Positions 34,701 through 46,626 of a stretch of 64,000 nucleotides of DNA are shown one piece after another. Every line of letters begins with the position of its first letter. Positions within the stretch are counted from its first letter, which is position 1. This DNA comes from Anarhynchus alexandrinus (lineage: Eukaryota; Chordata; Aves; Charadriiformes; Charadriidae): the NCBI GenBank assembly GCA_008711295.1, contig VUYV01000191.1:1430740-1494739 (forward strand). The letters are read 5' to 3'. A program made the translations under genes and the position numbers. Below the pieces are notes generated by a model, which saw only the letters and a program-made list of their open reading frames with translations, was not told where the DNA came from and did no database searches.

Positions 34701-34789
34701 ATTTTATCAAAATGAAAAATCAGTTTGCATGGCTATTACATAAAATTAAAAAAAAAAAAGTAGTTCAAGCCACTGTATAGAGTTAAGAA
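31787..34789. other. Non-coding, very AT-rich stretch
   Basis: No gene or interspersed repeat recognised. AT-rich low-complexity segments at about 33060-33130 and 33440-33560, and a perfect 11-bp hairpin at 33991-34015. Confidence 0.55.
33991..34015. repeat. Perfect 11-bp inverted repeat (hairpin)
   Basis: ATCTCATAATT (33991-34001) and AATTATGAGAT (34005-34015) are exact reverse complements around GAA. Just upstream are two direct TGATAAT units and an inverted ATTATC. Confidence 0.85.
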
Positions 34790-34945
34790 NAATGTTGAAC
34801 AATGTTCAATTGTTCAATTGTTCAATTGTCAAATGTTCAACAATGTTGAAATGTACATATGAATGGCCTACAGAAAANATATTAATATAAATTTTCCAGC
34901 ATTTGCCCAACTATAGAAATGTACATATGAATGGCCTACAGAAAA
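34790..34945. repeat. Contig-join region: 30-bp direct repeat around an N, plus 8-mer tandem
   Basis: N at 34790 and at 34878. A 30-base sequence occurs at 34848-34877 and again at 34916-34945, on either side of the second N. Between the Ns there are three TTCAATTG units (34805-34828) flanked by TGTTGAACA and TGTTCAACA, which form an inverted repeat. Most likely an unresolved assembly join in low-complexity sequence. Confidence 0.8.
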
Positions 34946-35829
34946 ATTCAGCTGCATGTTGGTATGGAATTCAACTTAATCATCTCTGTGCAATAGATGA
35001 TATGGACTTTTTTTTTGTAACTTCAAAATTTTGTTGTATAGTTTGGTCTTAACACTCTGCCTTGCTAATGTATAACCGACCCATTAGGTTGAAATAGTAC
35101 ACTGTGCTGCTTTCTTCTTTGATTAAGGCCTATGATGTATATTCCAGCTGCAAGGAAAAGCAGGAATTAAAAAAAAATAAAAATGCAATGTTTTTGGCCT
35201 CAACTGTCTAAGCACAGATACAGTTTACAATTCTGTAAAACTCTTTTTAAAAATCTTAGTTTTAGTTAATGTTGGATTCAGTTCCGCATTTACTGAACTG
35301 AAACATTTTGATTAATCTGATCATTTAAGTGCCCAGACATCATAGATGAAAAGGATTTTCTCTTGCAAGTGATTTTTTAGTGTAAAACTTGCAGCAAAAG
35401 GAAACATTGCTAACATAGATATAAGTCTCAATTTGTACAATATACTTTTCTACCTTCAAAATCAGAGTTGTAGTTACTAGATATATTTTTCAGTTTGCTT
35501 ACATGTGTGGCTATCTAGCAGTCTCTTTTTGGTGTCTTGTCTTCTGATTTTCTTTCTTTCTCCATAAAAGACAAACGTTTGCTACTGGTTTAGAAAGGAT
35601 TTCCTTGCTGCGCCACTGTGTAGAAGGACATTTCAACATCAGCCGTAAAATGGAGATAGAGATATCAGATATTTAGTAGCTAAAATGCAAGACATGAAGC
35701 AAATAGAACAGTAGAATGTTAGAGCTCTAGCATATATTGTTCTATGTACCTGTTGTTATTTATTACTTGACTTGCATTAAGGTGCTGCAATACTACCATC
35801 GCTTTTTCTTGTATTGGCAAAATAACTGA

Positions 35830-35845
35830 CTAACTAACTAACTAA
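35830..35845. repeat. (CTAA)n microsatellite
   Basis: Four CTAA units. Confidence 0.85.
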
Positions 35846-36347
35846 ATAAAAGCTTGATCGAGCTCATTCAAAACTACCACTGATCTCAGGTAGAGTTCTG
35901 TGTGTAAGTAGCAGCTGAACAGAGTGCTTCAAAAATGGAACATTTTGTGTTGAAGTAAAATTCTTTTAATAATCCCTACTGCTGGATCCTGAGTAGGAAG
36001 TGATACCATCTTTCAGCCGTCTCTAATTCAGGAAAGACAGTTTAAACCAGCACAGACTACTTTGAAATACTCTTTATAGTAAAGTCAGCTTAATAATGAG
36101 ATGTTAGTCTTCAAATATGTGTTAGTCGAAAGAAAAAACAGATGTTTCAAATCAGTGACTCATTTTTTGGTTCGAAACTTGCAGTTTTACAGTAATTTGT
36201 ATCACATGAAATGACCTCTTCCACTGGATATTGCTGGGGTGAATGAGGTTTAACTAAGAGGCAGCGGTTCTTCCTGTGCACGTTTTTTTGAAAGGGAATA
36301 AATTAGCTCAGATTAATGCAGCCATTGTATTTATTGTCATTTTTATT

Positions 36348-36381
36348 AAAAAAAAAAAAACAACAACAAAACAAAACAACC
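36348..36381. repeat. A-run followed by CAA/CAAAA repeats
   Basis: A13 followed by CAACAAC and AAAACAAAAC units; low-complexity A-rich run without a recognisable element upstream. Confidence 0.8.
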
Positions 36382-37761
36382 CAGAATTTTAAAAGTTGAA
36401 GGATTACTTCTCAATAAAAGTCATCAGCTGCTGAAAGATTGGGTGCAGTTTCTAGTGTTAAGACCCCTAAATCTAAGGGTATTCTTAGTACAAAACATAG
36501 CAATTATATTCTGGGAAAAATCTTTGAGCCTGCCGACGTTGTTTAGTAGCTGGAATTGCACTTGCTTTCAGTGCGACTGAGCTCTTTTGAAAATCTGGAG
36601 TTTGGTGTGGAGACCAAGCCATAGGGTCTGTGGAACACTGCGCGTGGAACAGTGCTACAGGAGATGGTTCTGGAGCTGGAAGCAGTATAGCTGCAGCCAC
36701 GGACTGCAGCCTTATTGCAGGCGAATTGCCCTCTCGAAGAGGCGACACTAATTAACCTCTGTGCGGTGCTGGGTTAAACCGATCAGAAATGAAAGGTGGT
36801 GGCCATAGGGAGTGCGCTCTCTGCCACGTAGATATAGCACCTCGCAGAGAGCTGACTTTGGAATGCCGGAACGCAGCAATCTGTTGTATCATGTAGACGT
36901 GCCCTGAGTAATTCAGTGAATAATGATCTAAATTAGGATTATGTATTCTTCAGAACTTTTATGGGTTTTTTTTTATACCTGTAGTTTTTAGAAGTGCTTA
37001 CTTTTGGTTCATCCAGTTAATGACCAGATCAATTTGCCCTCCTAACTTAGTAGAAAGCAAAGTAGAAAAAACCTACCACGTTTTTGTGGCACCATATTTT
37101 CCCATCTGGAGATTAATGCATGTTAGGACACTTTACTGATATTTTGCCATTGGAAAAACATCTATTTATCTAAATTAGTATCACCAGCATATTGATTCCT
37201 TAGCTCGGAGCATTTGTAGTCCCCTGCAATTGTGGAGCATTAGAAGTTACCACATTAAACCCTCAGTGAGAACCCTCACTATCTTCAGGTTTCTATTTTC
37301 AAGAATAGCCATAAACTATTTTACACTAACTCTTGATGTTTCTGCTACGTCTTGTGTAGTCTTATGAACATTTCAGATTATTAGACCCAACAAGTAAAAT
37401 TAACATAGGGATTTAACTCTGAAGAATTTTGAAGAATTCATTCTTTTGTGCTGATACAATCTGAAGACCAGAAAAAAAAATTAAGTGAGCTACCAGAGAT
37501 GTAGCAGACTGGAGACTCTGGAATTCTGTCTCACACTTTATGAACATGTACAAAGAGGAAATATTGAAACTCAGATAGTAGTTTTTATAGTCAGTAACTG
37601 AGTATAGTCCTGACTGTTTCCGGACTGTTACATGGTCACCGGATTAGGGTAATGGTCTGACTTTACCCAGGCAAATAAGTCTCAGCAGTTATCAGTACTC
37701 TCATACTACCTCGCTAACAATGGAAAGCATCTGCCTTCCTGGAGTAGTGGTCAAACTAATG

Positions 37762-37821
37762 AGAAGAAAAAAAAAAATACAAACAAACAAACAAAAAAAC
37801 CCCAACCCCAAAACAAAACAG
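37762..37821. repeat. A-rich microsatellite, (CAAA)n core
   Basis: A run, then ACAAACAAACAAAC and further A/C-rich units. No recognisable retroposon immediately upstream. Confidence 0.8.
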
Positions 37822-38126
37822 AAAGCCAACACCCTAATTTTTCTTAAAATGGAAGTTTAAGATAGGGATTTAATTTCTGTAGAAGCAAATCCTCTGTTTC
37901 TAAGCCAAACATTAGTTATTGTATGGTGCTATATATTTTCCCTAGGAGTTTATCGTATCATCTTGTAAAGTGCATAAAAATTTGTTAAGGATAGAATTTT
38001 GGTTCCATGGCTACATCTCATGTCAAATCAGTTTCCTAATGTTCTTTAGAATCACTCTCTGTTTTCTGCTAAGTAGTATGAAACTATTAATATTTGACAA
38101 GATTGTTATAGGAAAGTGGAACATTG

Positions 38127-38290
38127 AGTTGGAAGATGGCAAATTTACCTGTGTTAAATTGACTTAAAATAAATACAGCAAAACTGATTTAAAATAAATA
38201 TAGCAAAGAANAAGTTGGAAGACGGCAAATTTACCTGTGTTAAATTAAAATAAATACAGCAAAACTGATTTAAAATAAATATAGCAAGGA
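38127..38290. repeat. Near-identical 80-bp direct duplication around an N
   Basis: 38127-38210 and 38213-38290 are the same sequence apart from one T/C change (GATGGC/GACGGC), a five-base indel (GACTT present only in the first copy) and an A/G near the end, with N at 38211 between them. Best read as two alleles or overlapping contig ends laid side by side. Each copy also holds an internal imperfect repeat of AAAATAAATA-AGCAA. Confidence 0.9.
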
Positions 38291-41200
38291 ATTAAAATAT
38301 AGTCTTCCTTTCTATGGTAGTGTGTAGTCCTGCTTGCATAGAACATTTTGAATGTGGAAAATGGGGAGAATTTGGTAATGTCAGGTATATTGTTGCCTTT
38401 TGTTTTCAGTAGGCAATTTTCAATTCTAGATCCCATAATGAGAACTGGGCTGGGGAAACAGGACAGCACATTAGAGAGATTCATAATCGTAGGCTCTGAT
38501 TCCAGTAGTTCAGAGTAAGGAAGTTTTTCCGACTTTACGTGGCTTTAGAGGTTTAGTATGATGAGATGAAGAGGGAAAATGAGCAAAGAACAGAGTTTGT
38601 CAACAGTTTAATGCTGTCACTTAGAATAAGTGAAATATTCCAGATTTCTGTGGTTCATAGAGATTAATTACTAGTGAGGTGTTTTTACCTTTATATTGTA
38701 CAAAATCTTAGGTTGCCATAGTTCTTTAGGTAGCGTAAAATCAGAAAATATGGACAATCTACAGCAGGTTTCTTAGGATGCTGATCTCTCCTCCTTAAGG
38801 CTGTTTTCTCCTAGTAGACCTTCCATGATTTATGAAGGTGAAAAAATGGGAATGTAATCTGCTAATGTGAAGTATTTACTCACTGAAACAAGGAAGAAGC
38901 TACTTACTAGTTGGACTTAAAATGACCTTCTCTTTGGTCTCTTGGGGTAGCATGGCGCACCTTACCTCTTACACAATCAACTTCATGAATAACACTAGAA
39001 AATTTCAGGATCTAGGTAAATTTTAGAAAGTAGTCAGGAAAAAAAGCGTGTCTGAGTGAAGAGAACAAACGTGAAAAGAGATATGCTGTTAGCTCTAAAG
39101 AGCAGAGTGTAACACTTAGAAGAAGAGTAATTGATGTTCCAACCTAAATCAGCCTCTTGAAAGGATTTAACCCCCTATGTAGAAGCATCCATCGTGCCTA
39201 ACAGTGTCAATAGAAATCATGCCTAAAAATGTGTGTCAGCAATTTTTGAAAATTAGTCTTTTTAGAGTGTCTTTAAATGTATTCTTTCTGCTGTCTTATC
39301 CTTTCCTAAGAAAGCTAAATACCATCGACCTGGACAGGGTCACACAACGATCAGCTTCTGCTATCCCAGGAAATGACATTTAAACGGATCTCACTGGTCA
39401 GGATTTGTTTCCAGTATTCAGGATGAATTAACATTCCAGAACAACTCAGTTTAGATGGTTAGAACTTTTCCACTGGGTGTCCACCTTTGCTGCTCATTGC
39501 CAGTTATATGCGTTTATTCTCATGTCTTATGCTTGAACTTTCCTCCACAGCTTTTATTTATCACTGTGGACAGTAATCATATTCCTTCTCAGATTTCACA
39601 TGGGAAGGCCAAATAAATCAAACATTTTCAGCCTTTTCTAGTTCATAAACACAGTACTTAATGCATACATTCAAGTTCATAATTCAGTTCACTCTGAATT
39701 TTGCAATTTTAACTTTATTTCTTTATGCTTCTGTTAATGCAGTTGGCAAAGTCATAAAAGTCTTTCTGTAAGATTTTCCACTCTTTTTGTGTGTTAAAAA
39801 TAATGAAATCATTTCAGCAAACTTCATTAGTACGCTGTATTTTACCTGACTCATTAAGGTATTACATAAGATCCACCTCATTAAAAGAGCTCCACTGGCT
39901 GTCTTCTTTCAGACTCTGGCCAGATTCTTCTGTATATCATAATTCTTCTCAGTGCTCCCATCTTCATTGTAACTTCCTGTGAAGCCAATGCTTTAACAAG
40001 ATCCAGACAAATCTATCACATTTCTGTTTTTTAAAAAAACAGCTTACTTAAAAGCTACCAGTTTGCCATCACATAGTCTATAAGAATCTTTTTTTTTTCT
40101 TCCTTTTACCATGTCTTTAAATCGTCTTTGCTTCAATATTTGTTAAGGTCTTGTTTATTCCATAGTTTTATCCTAGGACCATAAATAAATTTATAGCAGA
40201 GTTCTAGATATGTTGCAGTTATGGAGGTGCATACCACTGAACTACTGTTCACACAAGTCACTTATAAATATTTTCGTTTCATGATCCCTACTACATCTGC
40301 TGAGTTCTGAATAACAAAAAAAAAGTACTGTTGTTTATAATAATAAAGATCTGATAAGTTGCACTAGACTGAATATGCTTTATTTAGAAAGTTATTTCAG
40401 GTTTTGTGCAATTTCTAGAATGGAAAGTATTTCGAAGGAGTGGAATTTAAGAAAAAAAACCCAAACAACAAAGCGCACAGCACAGGAATGTGTGGCAGGA
40501 GGATGAGCTGACGTTCTGGGGCTGGTCCCCACACTCGCTGCTCTATCCCAAAAGGCTCTATAGAATGGCCACTCTCTGTTCTTCCATTCATCACAGGTCA
40601 CAGAACTCTTTCCAACCCTTACAAGGAAAGTTTTGACTAAAAGCCTCACTCTGTATGATGTTTGTTTTCCAATTGTCACATAGAGCACAACATGGAGTTG
40701 TGACAAGCGTATAACAGTTATAACCTGTCAATAAATTATACTTGCTGCCATAAAATGGAACATATGCATACCTGAAACAAAATGGCAACCTGAAACGAAA
40801 ATAGAATGAATGTCAAAATAATGCCAGTGAGCATCTCTACTGCATATGAACCCGGGTGAGTTATTTTATAAAAATATTATCCAAAAATAAAATAAGGAAA
40901 TCTCGTTGTGCAAAGAACAGTTTAATGTTGTCATCCTGAATCTTTTTTTCCTGTCTAGAGATGATACTGTTGAATTCAAAAATACATGGGAACAAACCAC
41001 CCCAACTGGTATGTTGAAAGTCATTTAAATTGTGAGCGGATTTTTCACTGATACACAAATATAGCAAATAAATGGTTTGATGAAATGGCAAGTGCACTCT
41101 CAGTAGAACATAAACACATGCGAACCCATTTAGTGTGTTTAGATATAGACCAAATTCATATGTGACAGGAAAAGCTGTAGGGCAAACTGTATTTTACCAT

Positions 41201-42881
41201 GTGCTGTGGGCAGTTTCAACTTGGGCTTGTAACTAATCCAGCCATAGTGCAGCCACTCTGACATTCGTAGTGTCTAAGCAGCTTATTTACAGTAAATCTG
41301 TTCTATCACCACAAGCCCCCAAACAATATAATGGAAATACAGAGTTTTGATGACCAGATACAAAGACATAGTTCTGCTTTGTTTTTACTTTGGAGGTACA
41401 ACTTAAAATTGATTTTAAAAACCCAGAAGTTCTGTTTCACTCTAAAAATTAAGCATTAAAAGGTCAGGAATTTTTTTCTAGATGTCAGTTTGAGATTAAA
41501 AGAAATATCCTGAAAGATTAAATAAGTAAATGTTAAGAAGCCTAATTGTACAGGAGATAATATTATCAATATATATCCTGCATCTAGCTGACGAGTTTAA
41601 AAAATTTAATGTATTAAACTTTCCATCCTTTAAAAATAAAGAAGTGTATAAGTGCCATTGATGCAGTATACAGCCACTTCAAGATTAGAACATATGAATT
41701 TTTTTCGTTCTTGATTCTCTGGGGCTAATAAGGTTTTAAGAGGAATTTTCTAAACACCTGGCGTTTGCTTAAATTTGTGGCCCTCGGAGTTCAAGAAATG
41801 ACAATAGTTACAGTGTAGTAATGCCAGGTAATAGGTGACAATACTGGTCTTTAGGAACTGAGATCCAGCTTTTTCTGTAAAATTAGAAGTTACACTGACC
41901 CCCTTTAAAAAAAGGACATCACTAAAAGCACTGTATGAGCTATCCATTTTATTTATTAATTGAAAATAAGACCTTCACATAATTCTGAATTCAAATGTAA
42001 AATATTACAGGCTTTAATTTACCACATCCAGCAATTCTTTACGCTAATGTATCTGTGAGTACAAACATTAGCATTGCAATATAAAACATGATAATAAGTG
42101 TTTTATTTTCTCTACATTTCCTTCAGACTGAATTCTGTCTGCAAAGATATTTCAAAATGCAACATTTTTATTGTGGTGGTCCTATTTACGTGAACACGTA
42201 AGACAGCATTCTAACTGTATGCAGTAATCAACAACATAAAGTTCTTTCCTGGTATGAAGTGTTTGCTTGTCATAACTCTGTCAGGTTCCCGTTCCGTCCT
42301 TCAGCACTGGATCTGACAGATACACCCTGTGCTATCGGTGCCTTACTCTCAGCTGTATGAAGGGGAAGATGCCAGTCCAATTTATTTCGAAGGACTTCTA
42401 AATTGACTGCAAAAATAGCAGAATACATCTGGGGAAAAAGATACCACACTCACAAACTTACTTTAAGTTCACTGGTTATTAATATATTTTAAAGAGAACA
42501 AATATAAAAAATATATTTGATGTATCGTCCCTTCCCGTCTCCATAAGTTGTTTTCCCATTTTGCTGTATTGTGAATATGAGAACGAATAGCAGTGTAGAG
42601 ACTTAGTGGGTGAGAATCTTTCGCAATTGATTTTTACCATTTAAAGAACATTTATATCAAAAGGGTAGATTTTGGTTTCCCTGTAAGATGCCTGCCTGAG
42701 CTAAATTGGCCTTGTACGGACAAATCCTTGAAAATTCTGCGGGTGAGATGGAGTGGGTCCATTCTCGCCCCGTTCTCGATCTCTTAGGTACAGCTGCTCT
42801 GTGCTCTTTGTTTTTCTTCACCCTTTTGGAAGGTTTTCTGTCCCACCAGATTTACAACATTTTAATTATAATAACAATTAA
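38291..42881. other. Long non-coding stretch, nothing recognised
   Basis: AT-rich. No repeat family, RNA gene or convincing exon seen; overlapping reverse ORFs near 40.4-40.8 kb (up to 104 codons) show no domain. Confidence 0.5.
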
Positions 42882-42937
42882 TAGTTGGACTCGATGATCT
42901 TAAAGGTCCCTTCCAACCTAGACGATTCTATGATTCC
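42882..42937 (+). mobile_element. CR1 LINE, 56-bp 3' tail
   Basis: AGTTGGACTCGATGATCTTA, AAGGTCCCTTCCAACCTAG and ACGATTCTATGATTCC: the last part of a CR1 3' UTR with about one and a half octamers. The CTAGACGATT variant matches the copy at 17961-18250 rather than the AACCATT type. Extreme 5' truncation. Confidence 0.93.
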
Positions 42938-43044
42938 AAATAATCCTATTATCACACGTTATTAAGACCTGAAAATTATTTGTTAGGAAAGTCGATTTTC
43001 TTCCCTTCTGCCTGGCAGACGAAGCAGAGATTTATCTGTCAGGC

Positions 43045-43583
43045 TGCTCTACTTCCGTAGCCAAAGAGTCCACGTCACTGAAGTGATACAGAGGGCTTTT
43101 GCTTGAACAGAAGTGTTAGTTGTTGTCAAAGCTCTTTAAGGGTCTGACAGCTCTTAGCTTTCAGGAAGAGCACGGAATGAGACTTAATAATGTAGAATAC
43201 ATGGATTTTAGCAAAATACAGAGCAAAGAAATTTAGCAATAGGAGGAATAGGCCACTGAGCTCCTACATAAGTGATAGGGAAGGGGTATTCGTGGGAGAA
43301 GAGCAATCCAAGGNTGCTCTACTTCCGTAGCCAAAGAGTCCACGTCACTGAAGTGATACAGAGGGCTTTTGCTTGAACAGAAGTGTTAGTTGTTGTCAAA
43401 GCTCTTTAAGGGTCTGACAGCTCTTAGCTTTCAGGAAGAGCACGGAATGAGACTTAATAATGTAGAATACATGGATTTTAGCAAAATACAGAGCAAAGAA
43501 ATTTAGCAATAGGAGGAATAGGCCACTGAGCTCCTACATAAGTGATAGGGAAGGGGTATTCGTGGGAGAAGAGCAATCCAAGG
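43045..43583. repeat. 269-bp exact direct duplication around an N
   Basis: 43045-43313 and 43315-43583 read identically, separated by the N at 43314. Exact identity and the N boundary point to overlapping contig ends that were not merged. Confidence 0.92.
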
Positions 43584-44653
43584 AAATCAGCAAATACATC
43601 AAGATATTATGGGAATGAGTTACTTTGACACAGTCTTACGTTTTTCTGCCAAATATAGTCAATTCCTTTCCTCACTTTTGTGGCAAAAAGGGCATCAGAC
43701 TTTCTGCACTCTAGACTATGCACCTGCTATGATGGTATGCTTGCTTAATGGAGCCTCTAAAAAATCATCAGAAACTTTTACCTCGTATAATTAGTAATTA
43801 CTTTCAATATTCTAAGTTGCCAGAAAAGAAGTATTTTTTTCCTTTCCTGCTCTAAACTTGTTTCTACGACCTTGGGCCTAATAACTGGATTAAGTGCATG
43901 AGAATTAAACCGGTGTCTATTTTATTATCTATTTTCCTCATTACCATCTGCTAATATCTCAGTCAAAATATATGGGAGGTGAAATTTTCAAGTACTTCAG
44001 ATAATTTCTAGTATTTAATATTTTGGGGGAGAGGATCATATTGCCTACATCCGTGGGGGAGAGAAAAAGCAAGGCAAAATAGTTCTTGAGGCTTTTTTAT
44101 TAGTCATNGGGAGAAGAGCAATCCAAGGAAATCAGCAAATACATCAAGATATTATGGGAATGAGTTACTTTGACACAGTCTTACGTTTTTCTGCCAAATA
44201 TAGTCAATTCCTTTCCTCACTTTTGTGGCAAAAAGGGCATCAGACTTTCTGCACTCTAGACTATGCACCTGCTATGATGGTATGCTTGCTTAATGGAGCC
44301 TCGAAAAAATCATCAGAAACTTTTACTTCGTATAATTAGTAATTACTTTCAATATTCTAAGTTGCCAGAAAATAAGTATTTTTTTTCCTTTCCTGATTTA
44401 AACTTGTTTCTACGACCTTGGGCCTAATAACTGGATTAAGTGCATGAGAATTAAACCGGTGTCTATTTTATTATCTATTTTCCTCATTACCATCTGCTAA
44501 TATCTCAGTCAAAATACATGGGAAGTGAAATTTTCAAGTACTTCAGATAATTTCTAGTATTTAATATTTTGGGGGAGAGGATCATATTGCCTACATCCGT
44601 GGGGGAGAGAAAAAGCAAGGCAAAATAGTTCTTGAGGCTTTTTTATTAGTCAT
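43564..44653. repeat. About 545-bp near-identical direct duplication around an N
   Basis: 43564-44107 and 44109-44653 match over their whole length with seven substitutions and one extra T as I read them, separated by the N at 44108. The duplicated 61-codon frames inside (43609-43794 and 44154-44339) give the same peptide and are one chance ORF seen twice. Divergence of about 1.5% fits two haplotypes. Confidence 0.92.
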
Positions 44654-46180
44654 TTTGTGATTACTACCTCATATGAAACAGTAAAATCAGTACTGATGTG
44701 AGGGATTGGACCTGTCTATAAGGTTAAGGTTATATTTTTAATTGAACCTATACAGCTTGTCATTTGATAGCAAACTTTGCTAAGGGGTTCCTCCCTCTGT
44801 CCCCCCATGGTTCTGTTTTTATCTCTGCTTTAAGTCTATCATATAAAGTTATGTTTTGTTGCAATTACAGAATATATGATATAACAATACGGTGAAAAAG
44901 CCATGAATCTGTATTAGTCTAAATAACCAAGACACAGGAATAATAAGGAGAAGCATTCCAGGCTCTAAAAAATTTAAAATTCTGGTGTGTGCTAACTTTG
45001 TACAGTATGTGGAAAATTGTATCTTAGGAAATGGAAATTAAGCTATTTTGGAAAAGAGAGAGAGCAGCTGAAATGCTCTGCCTTGCTCTTACGCTTCTCG
45101 TTGAACTCATCATTTGGGTTTACATTCACTTACTCCCTCTTCTGCCATCTTCTGAAATAGCAGCACCTCATAGCAAATTATCAAGGCAACATCTGCCAAC
45201 AGTTTTGTCAACAGAACGTTGAACTACTGGATCAAAGCTGTATCTTGGAGAGTTTTGCTGAGGTATCCTAATTTTCTAACCAGGTTAGATATTAGCTTTG
45301 TGGCATATGAGAGCTCTTGTGTGACAATGGTATAAAAAAAAGATGGGTTTTTTTCTCCACTATAAAAGGTGTGCGAGATCCTCAAGGTGTGTATGAATGT
45401 ACTATATGACTGGATAACATCACTGTCATCGTATCAGTGTATGAGTAGAAACAACCTTTGGATAATTTTGAATTTATCACAGCTCTTAAAATAATAATTT
45501 TATCTTGGAGGGGAGAGGAGAGGAGAATTAATATGAATTTATTCTGTTGTAAATGTGTTCCCAAATGTTACAAAAATTACTTCGGCTGCTGCTTCTTAGG
45601 AAAAAGAAATCAATAGAGGAAGTCAGACATAACAAATGAGAATTTCAGGCCCAGTGACAGTAGACAGAGACCTGGGTGCCTTATATCCACACACCTTTCA
45701 ATCAAGTAATATGTGTACTGCAGTGGAATAAACTGAAGACACTCTGGCAGCCAAATAGACTTTGATCACTTTTGTTCATAGATGTGACTCATATTTCAGT
45801 AGCCTCTTTTTTCTAAGCTACTGATCTTCCCTAAACTTTACAGTGAGTGCTCAGTGAACTTAAAGAAACCTTTATTCATTCTGCAAACAGACATTAAATA
45901 CTCATGCTGGGTCACACTGTTTTTTTCTTAAAATATCAGATACAGTCTCTTTTTTACAGTTTTTTTTGTCCAATGTCTTTTACATTCTACAGAGCAAGTT
46001 ATGGTGAGAGAGGAGTTACTTCTTGGAATCACACTGCTTTCATTAATTCAGTTTTATAGAAGAAATTAAGTTTGAAAAAACTAATTTGCCTGTATTTGTT
46101 TTATTTTATGAGTTTTGTTCATTCATGTTTTTTGTTGATTTCATAGCATATTAAGGTATTGTACACAATTGAAAATAAAG
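44654..46180. other. Non-coding stretch, nothing recognised
   Basis: AT-rich sequence with one short GA-rich run at 45507-45526. No gene recognised. Confidence 0.55.
45507..45526. repeat. Short GGAGA-type purine repeat
   Basis: GAGGGGAGAGGAGAGGAGA-like units; short and imperfect. Confidence 0.7.
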
Positions 46181-46626
46181 ATCATAGAATCATAGAATGG
46201 TTTGGGTTGGAAGGGACCTTAAAGATCACCTAATTCCAACCCCCTGCCATTGGCAGGGACACCTCCCACCAGCCCGGGTTGCTCAAAGCCCCATCCAACC
46301 TGGCCTTGAGCACCTCCAGGGATGGGGCAGCCACAGCTTCTCTTGGAAACCTCTTCCAGTGTCTCACCACCCTCACAGTAAAGAATTTCTTCCTAATATT
46401 GAATCTAAATCTGCCGTCTTTCAGTTTAAAGCCATTACCCCTCGTCCTATGGCTCCACCCCCTGATCAAGAGTCCCTCCCCAGCTTTCCTGGAGCCCCTT
46501 TAGGGACTGGAAGGGGCTCTAAGGTCTCCCCGGAGCCTTCTCTTCTCCAGGCTGAACCCCCCCAACTCTCTCAGCCTGTCCTCACAGCAGAGGAGCTCCA
46601 GCCCTCTGAGCATCTTTGGGGCCTTC
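46181..46626 (-). mobile_element. CR1 LINE, 446-bp 3' fragment, second subfamily
   Basis: Reverse orientation, with ATCATAGAATCATAGAATGG at the 3' end, then CACCTAATTCCAACCCCCTG, GCAGCCACAGCTTCTCTTGG and the end of ORF2 up to GAGCATCTTTGGGGCCTTC. It shares the AGCCACAGCTTCTC block with the 54.1 kb copy and not with the CTCAACAACCTCTC copies, so it belongs to a separate subfamily. 5' truncated. Confidence 0.97.

Larger units (their letters stand above)
34946..38126. other. Non-coding stretch with microsatellites
   Basis: No gene or CR1 recognised. Contains a (CTAA)n run at 35830, A-rich runs at 36348 and 37762, and a GC-richer patch at about 36520-36900 that holds the 87-codon reverse ORF 36485-36748, which has no domain I recognise. 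Confidence 0.5.

Noticed and set aside
36485..36748. 87-codon reverse-strand ORF in a GC-richer patch
   Set aside because: No domain, no start or splice context, and length is explained by local composition.
43609..44339. Two identical 61-codon ORFs, suggesting a tandem gene pair
   Set aside because: Both lie in the duplicated assembly blocks around the N at 44108, and the peptide has no family resemblance.
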